From the NCBI GenBank assembly GCA_030562195.1, contig JAUJPP010000003.1:29084602-29148601 (forward strand): a DNA stretch of 64,000 nt. The letters run 5' to 3'. This document shows positions 24,101 to 39,100 of the stretch, piece by piece. Numbering within the stretch: the stretch's first letter is position 1; each line of letters starts with the position of its first letter. Source of the DNA: Nipponacmea schrenckii. Lineage: Eukaryota; Mollusca; Gastropoda; Lottiidae. The position numbers and the translations under genes are program-made. Below the pieces are notes generated by a model, which worked only from the letters and a program-made list of their open reading frames with translations, did not search any database and was not told where the DNA came from.

Positions 24101-27100
24101 GATGTCTGAAATTTCTAGGTTTGGTTTAATTGGATTGAAAACTGTCAATACAGGCAACCGGAGCCTTCAACAGAACATCTATAGAAAATAAGTCATCATG
24201 TTTTATTGTATACAGGTTTTCTCTCAAGGCCTCTGATTGGCATGATTCACTGGAGTAGAATCCAATCGAATCGTTGATATCCATGATACTAGAACAATGG
24301 ATATTGTAGTCAATGCCTTGACCTTCGTGATAATATATATTATAGTATGCTGAACTTTCTAGTATATCTTAGTAATTTTACATAGAGACGAATATCTCAG
24401 AAAGACAGAAAGATTTTTTACCTTCTTTTTAAAGATGACATGATTTTCGTGTGTACTCTCTAAAACTAACTCTCGTCCACAAGATACTGGTCTGAAATTA
24501 TACAAAAATCATTTTCATTTACAAAATTTCACAATCATCATCACTTCAATAAACAGATTATATATAATTATTCTTTCCTGATCTCGTTATCAGTATCCAT
24601 TATCAGTGAAGTAACTAGAATAATGAATTGAATGGAGTTTTACATCCTACTCTTTAGCATCTAATGGGCTAATGAAGATGAGTAATGTAATGCGAGGTGC
24701 AATGAGGGGAATTTTGCCAGGAAGGCAACATTGGCCTACCCTGTCGAGGGATCTTTAACATGCTTGTAGCCTGAGGCTGTGAAGGGATTGATTCTAGATT
24801 ATTTTAGGGTAAATTGGATAATGTAAAAGATAAGTGCGGCTGATTTAAGTCACAACAAAATTGGTATATAGTGTATGAGTGGTATGAAGAGATCAATTAT
24901 AAATCTGGAGATAAGATAAACAAACCTATCAAAAGTATGAGTAGCAGCTAAATAAATATAGTTCTCATACAATAACTGTGGACCTTCACCAAGTTGATTC
25001 AAGTTATAATGAGCTGTCATACCACCTGGTATTTGGAGACTTAAAACTGGTTCCAGAATCAGTTCATCCCATGAATAAACACCTGCAATAGATAATTTAT
25101 TTATATATTTACTTTTGGCAACGATCACAGACGAACTAAACTGACCATCTGATGATCGTTTGTGTATGAATATTCTATCTCTATCCTTTAAACAAAAAGT
25201 TGGTTAAAGAACAATTTACTAACTAAAAGGTAGATCAAAGTTTTGAGTCAACTCCAAAAAAAACTCAGATTATAAAATCAAAACATTCTCATGAACGTGT
25301 TGTGTCATGAGTTACTGCCAGGAAGAAAATTGGTTTAATATTTTGTTCTCAGTTTAAGATGATGAAATCAGCACTGTGTTCTGTGGTTAATAAGGTAAAA
25401 TATTGAACTTTAAGTAATTTACTCACTCGAGGTGTTGGGATGTAAAACTGATTGAAGTCGAGGGTCTGAAACTTGACTTTGGAAAAATTTTACTGCAATC
25501 TGTAATACGTAATAACGCACAGTTAAAATAATAAATTACACATAAATTCTGTGGAGTTTTACATCCAACAATTGTACTGATATTTAAAGGCTACGGTATT
25601 ATCTTATCTGAAAATATCAAATGACTGGATAATTCAAATAAAAAGTGTAAAGAACAAGTCAAACAATGAATTAAAAACTTACAGGAGAATGATTATCCAG
25701 TCTGAAAGGAGGGGGCATGGTGTCAGCGTCTACCAGAACGATTATAAACGTAGGTCCTTGACAAATTATCTCCACTTTTAACAACATACATTTACCATCA
25801 CCATCTCTACAAATAACACATCAATATTAATAACAGAACAAAAACATTTACATAAAAAAACAGGGATATGTAGTTGGAGCCGATTGTATGAAATTATTGG
25901 AATTCTGGTATGGTAAAAACGTTAAGAAAGATATAAATACAGAATTTCATTAATGGTCTGAAGAAACTCTTAAAGCAAATTTTGAATCACCATCTCTACA
26001 AATAACATCGAAATTAAAAAACAAACTATCAGACCTATTATTTTCCTGAACATTAATCTAACAGTCCAACTACCAAGGAGAAGAACACAATCTTTTCAGT
26101 AATTGGAGAGAAAATTCTAGTTTGAAGTTCAAACAATCTTACCTCATATTTAAATGGAATGATTTACTTTTATCCACACAGAATCCACCTGACCAATTAC
26201 AGGACGGATGATCCATAATCCGGACACATAATAGTTGATCTAGATCCATTCTCGGCCAGTGATACGGTAATTTACATTTTGGTAAGGCTGTTAAAAAGGC
26301 ACTGTCATTGTTCTAGAATATACAATTTTAAAGACTAAAAATGTCAGACGGGACAAATAGTGGGTTCAAATCCAGGTGACCTTGTGAAAGCCAGTTGGCC
26401 TTGTGAAAGCCAGTTGACCTTGTGAAAGGCAGTTGATCTTGTGAAAGCCAGTTGACCTATGAAAGCCAGTGATCTTTGAAAGCCAGTTGACCATGTGAAA
26501 GCCAGTTGACAAAACAGTTGGTTTAAAATCCAGGTGACCTTGTGAAAGCCAGTTGACCTTGTGAAAGCCAGTTGACCTTGTGAAAGGCAGTTGATCTTAT
26601 GAAAGCCAGTTGACCTTGTGAAAGCCAGTTGAACTTAAAGTGAAAAGCCTAGTTGAGCCTTGTCAAAGCCAGTTGACCTTGTGAAAGCCAGTTGACCTTG
26701 TGAAAGCCAGTTGACCTTATGAAAGCCAGTTGACCTTGTGAAAGCCAGTTGACCTTGTGAAAGCCAGTTGACCTTGTGAAATCCAGTTGACCTTATGAAA
26801 GCCAGTTGATCTTGAATAAATCTTATTATTCCAGTCGACTCAGCTCCAGATAATCCAAGACAGATCAAGGACAGATGAATACTAGTGGACTCGATCCTAG
26901 AGAACCAAGTTGTCACTGTTGTAAAATCATTACCAAGATGTTTGATCAAGGAGTAACTGGTACACAGTCTTTGAGAACCTAGTAATTATTCATTTTTAAG
27001 AAAAAACCATGAGGTAGTTATTTTTGAAATATCGTTGTCAAAGAGTTTGACTAAGAAATAGCTTGTCAAGAAAATTTCAATCATGTTAACTTGTTCTTCT

Positions 27101-30100
27101 TGAAAATATAGTTGCTGTTTCTTTCTTATTACCGTATGATTCCGAATATAATGCGCAGGCATGTATAATGCGCACCCCTTCCTTGCCTCCGCGAAATCGG
27201 GGAAAATTCATTTACCCATGTATAGTGCGCACCCCTTTTCGCGGCAAAAACACGACTTTATGTTGGCATTTCATGGACACCAATATCGGGAAATAGTTGT
27301 CAATACGTAAGTCACCATTCAAAGATTTTTTACTTGAATGAAAGAAAGCATAACACTTAGTTTGAAAGTATCTTATTCAGAAACCATGGCCACAGTTTGT
27401 AATATATTGTGACTACCTAAAATAATAAATAGAAAACATGACGAACCTGTGAAGAAATAAGATGTCTTTGTGCTAAAGCTAGTTTATAATTCGATTGGTT
27501 ATCAACTTCGTATCTAGGAGCGATAGATATAACTTGTGTATCTCGGAATTTTCCTTTTCCCTTGGTTAACTGATACCCAATATTATACACCCTGTATCAT
27601 AGAAAAACATTCTCTAATTAATATAATTATATATTATCAATAGTCAGAGTTAATCATCACCATGGACTGAGAAAACAAGATTTTTTTCAATTCAAGACTA
27701 ATGCTAGTCCATAGATTCATAAAGTTTTTGTTTTCTTCGTAGACTGAATTTTAGACAAGATTTATGGCCATGATTTTTGTTTATTGCACCTAATACTGAC
27801 CATTATCAAGAGTCTATGTTTGTCTCTATGGACTGAATGTTAGACAGGACCATGTCCTTGTGTATTAGACCTAATACTGACCATTATCAAGAGTCTATGT
27901 TTGTCTCTATGGACTGAATGTTAGACAGGACCATGTCCTTGTGTATTGGATCTAATTCTTACCCATGTTAAATAAAGAGTCTATGTTTGTCTCTATGGGC
28001 TGAATGTTAGATAGGACCATGTCCTTGTGTATTAGACCTAAAGCTGACCCATGTAAAATAAAGAGTCTACGTTTGTCTCTATGGGCTGAATGTTAGACAG
28101 GACCATGTCCTTGTGTATTAGACCTTATTCTAACCCATGTAAAATAAAGAGTCTATGTTTGTCTCCATGGACAAGTTAGAAATATTAAGCAGTCAAAAAT
28201 AGAAATACAAAAAGTGAACAAAAAAAGAGTTTGACTAAAATTAAAGACTCATGCAATCTACAACATTAAAAAGATTTAAGTGAGTTTGTGCCACCAGCGT
28301 TCTGTAGAATTATATCATAAACTAAATCGTAAGGGCTGTTGAGTCAGAATTTTTATGTCAGACTTATGAAGGTATGAAAAACAGTCTGACTGGTTAATTT
28401 AGATAAATCAACAGCCCTTACAAGTACACAAAATATGATAAAAAATAAAATTAGATAAAATAAATATCAAACTAAAAGATAAAAATAAATAATGAAATGA
28501 AAAAAGACTTAAAAGTCCATTAGAGTTTTTTGGTGCTAATTCTTACAGAAAGTGTATGTAAATAGGTTTGCCCCAAAAAAAATCCACTAGGGTGAAGTAT
28601 GCAAAAAAAGATGTGGGGTACCAAAAAGAGTATTTCCTGTGACCCCACACCTTTTTTGAACCCAAGTGGTAAGTTTTGTGAGTAAGGTTACAAATGGGAC
28701 AAGAAAAACTAACTGGAAAGTACTTTACCCCAAATGCACAAAATCCATCGTCTAAACTTCCGACACCGAGTTAGCCCCACCCTCCCAAGACTTACTGAAT
28801 TGTATTGGGTATTTCTAATAGCAACCTGAGACGGGCCTGAGTCTGGAGATCTACTAACCAATCAGGTCGGTTCATCTGACGTGGTACGACATGAAGTTGG
28901 CGAGTTCCTACACCATTTTCTATAGATAGTTTCTGGGACCTGAAACAAAAACCATGTTTAAATATTGGTACAGAAAATCTACACTGCAACTTAGTTGAAA
29001 CAGATGGTTTATTATTGTGGGTGTAACTTAATGCTATAATGTCAACACCTGGCACAAGGACACTTTTACTGCCCTAGTCTGGTATACACAGAGCTATATC
29101 AAAGACATTTCAGAGACAAGTGTCTTATACATACCATTGCGGTAGAGAATCATCTCCATGATGTTTTTTACCCAATCGCACACAGATACTGAAATATACA
29201 AAATACAGATACTGAAATATACAAAACACAGATACTGAAATATACAAAACACAGATACTGAAATATACAAAATACAGATACTGAAATATACAAAACACAG
29301 ATACTGAAATATACAAAAACACAGATACTGAAATATACAAAACACAGATACTGAAATATACAAAATACAGATACTGAAATATACAAAAACACAGATACTG
29401 AAATATACAAAACACAGATACTGAAATATACAAAATACAGATACTGAAATATACAAAATACAGATACTGAAATATACAAAACACAGATACTGAAATATAC
29501 AAAACACAGATACTGAAATATACAAAACACAGATACTGAAATATACAAAATACAGATACTGAAATATACAAAATACAGATACTGAAATATACAAAAACAC
29601 AGATACTGAAATATACAAAACACAGATACTGAAATATACAAAATACAGATACTGAAATATACAAAACAAAATACTGAAATAAAATAAATTTATAACAGAT
29701 TAAATTAAAATTTTAAAGAAATATAAAACATGGTCTAAATTTTTAAGAAAAACTATAAATTTCTTAAAATTTTTTTTTTAAATTTTATCTTCCACACATG
29801 TAATCAGAAATGAAAGAAACGGGTTGGAACCATTTCATGCTTATGTCTACAGTGCTGTTTTATTGCCTGGGAATCATATTAAATATCAATTATAAAATCA
29901 TCTTTTTTTCTATAAACAGCATTTTATTCACAAAACAGAAAACGATTAGGCATCAGGCAAATAGCCTATATTAGCCCTCTGAGGAAACTTATTCAGAAAT
30001 AAAACTAAAGTTGATCAACTTACAGAGTGGGTTCATCTTTTTCATTGAAACTAAACAATAATGGCGTGACACTTCTGGCAAACTCATGTTCCTCAAACTG

Positions 30101-33100
30101 TCCGGCTGCTTCCATTTTAGTTCCCTCTTGTTTAAATAATAACGGTAACCCTGATTTATTGACGATCCAATACGGTGCTGCTATAGAAACCTACAACATA
30201 TAATCCTATAGTTACCATACATCTCAGCAACACAAGAGAAATACCATCAGTTGTTTGAAAAGGAGAAAACTTGATCTACGTTGCCCATTACACCTGCTGC
30301 TACTATATAAGTCAATATCATGAGAAAGGGTCACCAAAAATAGAAATCTGATGACTTAGTTCAAGTTAATAGGTTTGAAACTTTGTATCAACCTGGCACC
30401 CTGGTTATATCTACCCCTGGCACCCTAGTTAAACATACCTCTGGGGACACCATGGTTATATACCTACCCCTATAGTTCCACCTGGCCCAGACTGTATCCT
30501 CATTGTTAATTCCAACAACCTCTCTAATTTATCATAAAGACGTAATTTCACACGATATTTATACGACAGTTTGGGTGGTATATTCACTTCTCTACAGGAC
30601 TCGAAATTCTCCAGGTGAATTCCAATTTCAAAATCTTTAGTGATATCAGCCTGAAAATACATTATAACTAGAGAGGTTCTGTAACCAGCAGATTATCCCA
30701 ACACAGCAGGTAACGTCATCACTTTATGTGTAGCTGTACTCATACTCATGGATATCCTGCTTGCCTGGATATGAGCTGCCATAACCATCAGTACTGGTAC
30801 AGATATGATTTCGGCTAATTTAGGCCAAAAATCATTCACTCACGTATCAAACATTTCATTGTGTATAATCTATATATATCTGTGGGGAAAATTCTGTGCA
30901 TGCTTGTTCGAACAGTGGAGTATGATAGAAATCAAATCTGAAGCAAGCTTTGTATCTGGCCTCATTCCGCCAGTCGCGCAGATCCACAAATACAAGGGCC
31001 CCATTATGTGATTGATGTTTACAGGCGATATAATTATAATAGCTTGTTATTATACAAGGTGTATTCTCAAAACGATTTTAGCTATAAGATATAAAAGTAT
31101 AGATATAACACTGTTTCTAGGATATCCTAGGGTCTTAACTTCTAACACTGTTTCTAGGATATCCTAGTGTCTTAACTTCTAACACTGTTTCTAGGATATC
31201 CTAGTGTCTTAACTTCTAACACTGTTTCTAGGATATCCTAGTGTCTAAACCTCTAACACTGTTTCTAGGATATCCTAGGGTCTTAACTTCTAACACTGTT
31301 TCTAGGATATCCTAGTGTCTAAACCTCTAACACTGTTTCTAGGATATCCTAGTGTCTAAACTTCTAACACTGTTTCTAGGATATCCTAGTGTCTAAACCT
31401 CTAACACTGTTTCTAGGATATCCTAGTGTCTAAACCTCTAACACTGTTTCTAGGATATCCTAGTGTCTTAAAACTTCTAACACTGTTTCTAGGATATCCT
31501 AGGGTCTTAACTTCTAACACTGTTTCTAGGATATCCTAGTGTCTTAACTTCTAACACTGTTTCTAGGATATCCTAGTGTCTAAACCTCTAACACTGTTTC
31601 TAGAATATCCTAGTGTCTAAACCTCTAAAACTGTTTCTAGGATATCCTAGTGTCTACTACTAACACTGTTTCTAGGATATCCTAGTGTCTTAACTTCTAA
31701 CATGTTTCTAGGATATCCTAGTGTCTTAACTTCTAACACTGTTTCTAGGATATCCTAGTGTCTAAACCTCTAACACTGTTTCTAGGATATCCTAGTGTCT
31801 AAACTTCTAACACTGTTTCTAGGATATCCTAGTGTCTTTACTTCTAACACTGTTTCTAGGATATCCTAGTGTCTAAACTTCTAACACTGTTTCTAGGATA
31901 TCCTAGTGTCTAAACTTCTAACACTGTTTCTAGGATATCCTAGTGTCTAAACCTCTAACACTGTTTCTAGGATATCCTAGTGTCTAAACTTCTAACACTG
32001 TTTCTAGGATATCCTAGTGTCTAAACCTCTAACACTGTTTCTAGGATATCCTAGTGTCTAAACCTCTAACACTGTTTCTAGGATATCCTAGTGTCTAAAC
32101 TTCTAACACTGTTTCTAGGATATCCTAGTGTCTAAACCTCTAACACTGTTTCTAGGATATCCTAGTGTCTAAACTTCTAACACTGTTTCTAGGATATCCT
32201 AGTGTCTAAACCTCTAACACTGTTTCTAGGATATCCTAGTGTCTAAACCTCTAACACTGTTTCTAGGATATCCTAGTGTCTAAACCTCTAACACTGTTTC
32301 TAGGATATCCTAGTGTCTAAACCTCTAACACTGTTTCTAGGATATCCTAGTGTCTAAACCTCTAACACTGTTTCTAGGATATCCTAGTGTCTAAACCTCT
32401 AACATGTTTCTAGGATATCCTAGTGTCTAAACCTCTAACATTGTTTCTAGGATATCCTAGTGTCTAAACCTCTAACACTGTTTCTAGGATATCCTAGTGT
32501 CTAAACTTCTAACACTGTTTCTAGGATATGATAGTGTTTTAATGATGGCTGCATTTCAATTTTTAACTACAAGTTTTATAAAATTTCAGTTGTATATTTT
32601 GAATAACAGCATCCTGGGCAACAAGGGCAACAACTCTGTCTAAATGAAAAGCTCTCAAATTCGAATTAAATACTAAACAATAACTTACAGCGTGTAAAGA
32701 GGCCTGTTTACCAGCTTTTAGATTACCAGAGATATTGGTATGTTTTAAATAATAATGTAATTCTATTGGTAGAAGACTCTGTATCGTAAGGGGAGGTAAC
32801 AATGTTATGGTGTGTCCAGGGATGTTCGGCATAGATAACGGATTTTCTAGTTCCAGTTCATTGGCCACTTCTTCATTGGTAGGGTAGTTCTCTCTTCTTA
32901 CACAAACACAAAATCTGTCAAAATACAACAATATATATTTTAGTACTATAGAATATTCTGAATGTTAACTCCCTGCTCCTGATCATAAAAATTACTCTGT
33001 TAAACAAATGATTTATTTACTGTGTGCATAAAAACAGACATGTTGAATTAAAGACAATGGTATTGTTAGCCAAATTCTCACATTGGATTCAAAATTCATC

Positions 33101-36100
33101 TGAACACAATATTAAAAAGAATTTTGTCGGATCTTGAAGTTAGCCACAGCACAAAAACCTATCCAAAAGAATCCATCGAATCCAGAAAGACAAAATAATA
33201 TAAACATACCGATAAACACCATGACCTTCGATTGGATTACACTGTTTAATACTATCATCCATTTGACCTTTATTGACGACATGCATCCATTTGATTGGTT
33301 GATCGCAGTAGTTGAGTGAGAGTTCTAATGGGCGTGCCCAGAGTTTATAATACACAGAAGGAAGAGGTAGGGGGGTGGGCGTGTCTGGTTGTATCACCAT
33401 ACTCTCATATTGACCTGCAATAAATATACATTAATCCTAAATACATAGGTTCAAGAAGATCCTGTCTACCAGCTGGTCCTAGACAAAAACATTTAACAAT
33501 GGTCTATATTTCATTATCCATAAGCAGCTGAGTCGACAGATTATATGGTGCCATTTTAAGCTGGATCAAACAGATAAAATTGATCAAATGGATTAAGAAG
33601 TACAGACTGGCCTGGGTCACAGATAGTGAATGACTAGAACTGGAGCACTGAAATTACTATTGTTTCAATAACTTTAAGGTTTACTCCACCTACAAACTAC
33701 TAAACACATATTTCTTTAAATTGGTCTGGGATGTACAGATAAATCTTGACAATAGTTTTAAATACTTACCTGACAAATCATTATTTTCAAGTTTTAACTC
33801 CACAGGGCTATCTAGTTTATTTACCAACATTAAAGCTGAACTAAGAGTTATAACTTTCCCTGCTGAACCTACTTGTTTTACTTCATATTTCATTCTGATA
33901 GGAAACAACGGTTTCTGGAAATAAACAGAAATATTAGTATTTCTAAGATCACCACCTTCAATATATCAGCTATTTCAACTGGTGTTTATTTTACAATATT
34001 AACATTTCTACTATCACTGCCTTCAATATACTAGCTACACAAACTGTTGTTTATTGACCGTGATAAGATTTCTCACCTGAACCCTGATAAGATTCCTCAC
34101 CTGAACCGTGATCAGATTTCTCACCTGAACCATGATAAGATTTCCTCACCTAATCTATAAGATTTCTCACCTGAACCCTGATAAGATTTCTCACCTGAAC
34201 CGTGATAAGATTCCTCACCTGAACCCTGATAAGATTTCTCACCTGAACCGTGATAAGATTCCTCACCTGAACCCTGATAAGATTCCTCACCTGAACCTGA
34301 TAAGATTTCTCACCTGAACCGTGATAAGATTTCTCACCTGAACCGTGATAAGATTCCTCACCTGAACCCTGATAAGATTTCTCACCTGAACCGTGATAAG
34401 ATTTCTCCTGGGATAAATTTCTACCTGAACCTGATAAGATTCTCACCTGAACCGTGATAAGATTTCTCACCTGAACCTGATAAGATTTCTCACCTGAACT
34501 GATAAGATTTCTTGACAGAACTGGGATAAGATTTCTCACCTGAACCGTGATAAGATTTCTCACCTGAACCATGATAAGATTTCTCACCTGAACCCTGATA
34601 AGATTTCTCACCTGACTGATAAGATCTTCTATCCTGATAAATTCTACCGAACCCTGATAAATTTCCCAACCTGATAGTTTCTCAGCCGACTATATTTATT
34701 AACAGCTGATTGTGGTACATTTCATGAGTTTTCTAAAAAATAAAATAATACTTTGTTTTACATCCTACATTTCTCACCTGAGATAAGTATCTTTTTGAAA
34801 CATCTGCATGACGAAAATAAATCCCAACTTTATCAACACAAACAGCTGATGGTTTCTGCCAGCCGTCTATATTTATTAACAGCTGATTGTGGTACATTTC
34901 ATGAGTTTTCTAAAAAATAAAATAATACTTTGTTTTACATCCTACATTTCAACTGGGTACGCTGTGTGCAATAAGGCAAACTTTTACATTTAATATTCAA
35001 ATATGCTGTAAAAAAATGTTATTTATCACACATAGTGAAATAATCCCCAGTATCTATGACTTCTTCTAAGTTTCCGATAATAACCCTAACTTGTAGTAAC
35101 TGTGAACAAACGTTTTGTCCAGTGTTCTTTAACCAATCAAGAAGTTTAACAAAAGAAATTTTTAAGAATGAATCTTATGAAAAAAATTGTATTTACAATC
35201 ATTGCTAGTCAAACTTAAGTTTACCAGCTGGTAGAAAGGATCCTAGAGAACCTAAGTTTTTATCCTTGTAAAATCAATACCAAGAGGTTTGATCAAGGAT
35301 CAGCTGGTAGAAAGGATCCAAGAGAACCTAAGTTTTTATCCTTGTAAAATCAATACCAAGAGGTTTGACCAAGGACCAGCTGGTAGAAAGGAAAAACCTA
35401 AAGGAGAAACCTAAGTTTTTATCCTTGTAAAATCAATACCAAGAGGTTTGACCAAGGATCAACTGAAAGACTGTCCCATTCCCTACTCGACCACCTGTCT
35501 AATGATTGAAGGAACCTCTGCTTACTTTATGTCTGGCTTTTTCTTTCCGAGTAAATTTAAATGGAACCTCCTGGTCTGGTAAAACATCATGCCAATTTTC
35601 AGTTCGGATATTTCTGTCGTCCAGTTGGCGAGATTCATTATGGCTACTGAAAAAAAAAATTCTAATTCCGGTCAAAGTGACCAAGTGAAAGTTTTTCAGG
35701 GGACTATTTGTTGACAAAGAGAAAAGAAAATAATTGAACAATCGTGCAGTTATCATCAAATTCTAACTAGATTGAGTCTGATCAATATATCAAGATTTGA
35801 TTCAAACAATAGCCTGCGTCTACAAGCCAAATTTGACACATATTTAAAAAATCAAGGGCAATAACTAAATAAACATTGATCTGATTATAACCAATTTGAT
35901 TTAGACTGGAGATCTCATCAATATATACATATAGATAATATATACATATAGATAATATATACATATAGATAATATATACATATAGATAATATATACATAA
36001 GACAAAAACTGTAGTCTCTATCATGTCAAATTTGACACATATTTAACAAAATCAAGGGCAATAACTAAGAAAAAAAATGTATCCTATTGTACCGATTTCC

Positions 36101-39100
36101 AACTTAACTTCAATTTAAAACAAATTAGATATAAGATAAAAATATATTAAATATTGACTTTTATCTGTGTCCTTTTCATTTGTACTTTTTATGATTATGT
36201 ATAATGATTTTCAATGTTATATTAATTTCAGTTTATGTATAGGGCCTTTATGTACATGATAACTATTAAATACGATAAAACATGTATAATAATAATAATA
36301 ATAAATAGTAATCTAACATGATAAGATAGGTAATACAATATATTTATATATCTAAATATCCAGGTGGGGTATAAAAACCAGATACAAACCTAGTAGGGGT
36401 GGTAGTAGCTGTAGTAAACTGTATTTTACATCCAGTCATGTTGATTAACTTGTATGGTATGAATGGTGAACGACGTTTCGGTACTTGACCCTCATTCTCT
36501 CCCTTTTCATTTTCCTCACTATAAATAAATAAATAGAGTAATCATTGAGAAAATGGCAATTTCACCCTGTAATATTAATACTGGATATTTGATATTAGGT
36601 ATTTTGATAAATAAACTAAATATGTAGATAGGTTGTTTATCAGACATATAGAAGTAGGAAAGTTACAAAACACAGATATCCTCTATATCCACTTCTCCAC
36701 TTTACTGTTTTTCTACTCAATTAGGCCCTTTTGATGAAATAATTTGTATTTTTTTGATTATCAATATAATCACATACCATGTTTGTTTGGTGTAATCTTC
36801 TGTCCACGTTCCCTTTGTTTCATTATATTGGTTTAACAGAGTACTGGTAATATTCAGATTCAGAACTTCTGGGGCTAGAAATAAATAAATTACACTGAAA
36901 TAATATGGTTAAATGTTAAAACATGTGAGTTATATCAGTGTCAATTATCAGAAGCATTTGATTATTGATTATTGATTAATATATGGGACTGTGTTTGAAT
37001 TTATTCCAAGTGATGTAGAGTTATCTTCCAGACTTACATGAGACTTGAACTGCCAGTTTTTCTTTTGGATCTGTATAGGACTTCCATTCAATATAACATC
37101 TACAAATATAGAACCAAAAAACATGATAAATAGAGCTAATGCTTCTTATTTTAGATCAAATAATTATTGATAAGCCATCCTAGCTGATCAAGTGATTTTA
37201 TATCAAAGTATTTACTGATGAGGAAGAGGTCAGAGGTCAGAGGTCAAGGAAAGGCTTCGTATCGGCAGGGTAAGATAATTTCTCAGAGTAGAGTTATTAT
37301 GACCTCCATCCAGGTCCTTAGTATTCCTTTGTTTCGAGTTAAACAGAAGGTAAAATGAAACTCACTGCTATGGCAAGCTATCAGTTATATCTTGTTGATT
37401 TTTAAAAGTGCAATAAAATATAACTTCCATCCAGGGGCTCTATCAATTGTTCCTTTCTAGTTGAATTTCAAAACAGTTGAATATAAATGTTATTTTTTTG
37501 ATCATTGACTTAACGTGATAATTTTTAATTTTTTTTTTTTCAACGGCACTGACCTATATACTTGATGTCCGGCGGAGCCTATTTGCAAACGGTCATTTTG
37601 GCATGACTGCCGGTCATGTCTGGCATATAGAGCCAAATCAACAGCCCTTTTATAAAGAGTAAAATAAAACGTAACTTACGGCCAAGCTTCGAGAAACGGT
37701 TCCCACCCTGATAAATTCCTGTTATAATAGGATCCAATAATATGTAATTTAGCTTTGCCTTCAATATTTGGTTCCTGATTTTGACTTATATCTAATCCTA
37801 AAATAGAAATGAAATGAGAGTTTTACTTCTTTTACAACTAATGGGCAACCGAAGATAGGCCAAGCCGAAAATAGAATTTTAAATTTGCTTGAATCATTAG
37901 ATCCTGAGACCGCTTGCGGTCTAGGGTCTCTAATGGTATATTCAAGCATGGTTAAATATCGAATAATCCCCTCTAAATCTAAAACAGAAAGTCGTTTATC
38001 GGAATTGTACCACAAATTGTGGTGATTTTGTTCCCGGACTCTTTTTTATGGATAATTTAGAACATGGGTTATTCGGTTTTTATGACGTTAGGTGCAGTAT
38101 GACGCACATAACAACAAACTGCACGTGCGCTATCGAATGAAAAAGAAAACATCCTTTTTATCATTTAACATTAACAAGATTTGTAACTAGTTCGCTGAAA
38201 TTAATACGCCAAATTGCAAAGACATGATGTCAAATTGCTATTAAACCCCATGTATTTCGACCAATCAGAACTCAGAATTTTTGTTATTTGTGGTACAATA
38301 TGATATAACACACTTCTTTAATAACAAGGTACATAACACACTTCTTTAATAACAAGGTACATAACACACTTCTTTAATAACAAGATACATAACACACTTC
38401 TTTAATAACAAGGTACATAACACACTTCTTTAATAACAAGGTACATAACACACTTCTTTAATAACAAGATACATACACACTCATAACGTACTAACATCTT
38501 TAATAACAAGATACATAACACACTTCTTTAATAACAAGGTACATAACACACTTCTTTAATAACAAGGTACATAACACACTTCTTTAATAACAAGATACAT
38601 AATCAATCTTTAATAACAAGTACATAAACACTCTTTAATAACAAGTACATAACACACTTCTTTAATAACAAGATACATAACACACTTCTTTAATAACAAG
38701 GTACATAACACACTTCTTTAATAACAAGGTACATAACACACTTCTTTAATAACAAGGTACATAACACACTTCTTTAATAACAAAGGTACATAACACACTT
38801 CTTTAATAACAAGGTACATAACACACTTCTTTAATAACAAGATACATAACACATTTTTTAATAACAAGGTACATAACACACTTCTTTAATAACAAGTACA
38901 TAACACACTTCTTTAATAACAAGGTACATAACACACTTCTTTAATAACAAGTACATAACACATTTTAATAACAAGGTACATAACACACTTCTTTAATAAC
39001 AAGGTACATAACACACTTCTTTAATAACAAGTACATAACACACTTCTTTAATAACAAGTACATAACTCACTATCTTTAATAACAAGGTACATAAAATTTA

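Larger units (their letters stand above)
22805..36874 (-). other. VPS13D: VPS13 middle and adaptor-binding (VAB/SHR-BD) region of VPS13D
   Basis: These exons carry the hallmark VPS13 motifs: PFIPYKLINMTG (36518 exon), INIDGWQKPSAVCVDKVG (34909 exon), GHTITLLPPL and LHYYLKHTNISG (32914 exon), PYWIVNKSGLPLLFKQ (30190 exon), LPYHWPRMDLDQLLCVRI followed by SGGF (26312 exon), DADTMPPPFRLDN (25806 exon), WDELILEP (25082 exon), SQMWRMTSEGLL (23984 exon) and QKLRPGSGCLSVKVV (22998 exon). In VPS13 proteins the repeated beta modules here bind adaptor proteins that place the protein at particular organelles. Confidence 0.8.

Noticed and set aside
29094..29669. Overlapping minus-strand frames of 157-191 codons rich in ISVSVFC
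   Set aside because: They are the 23-bp acceptor array read in three frames. Only 29188-29135 is coding.
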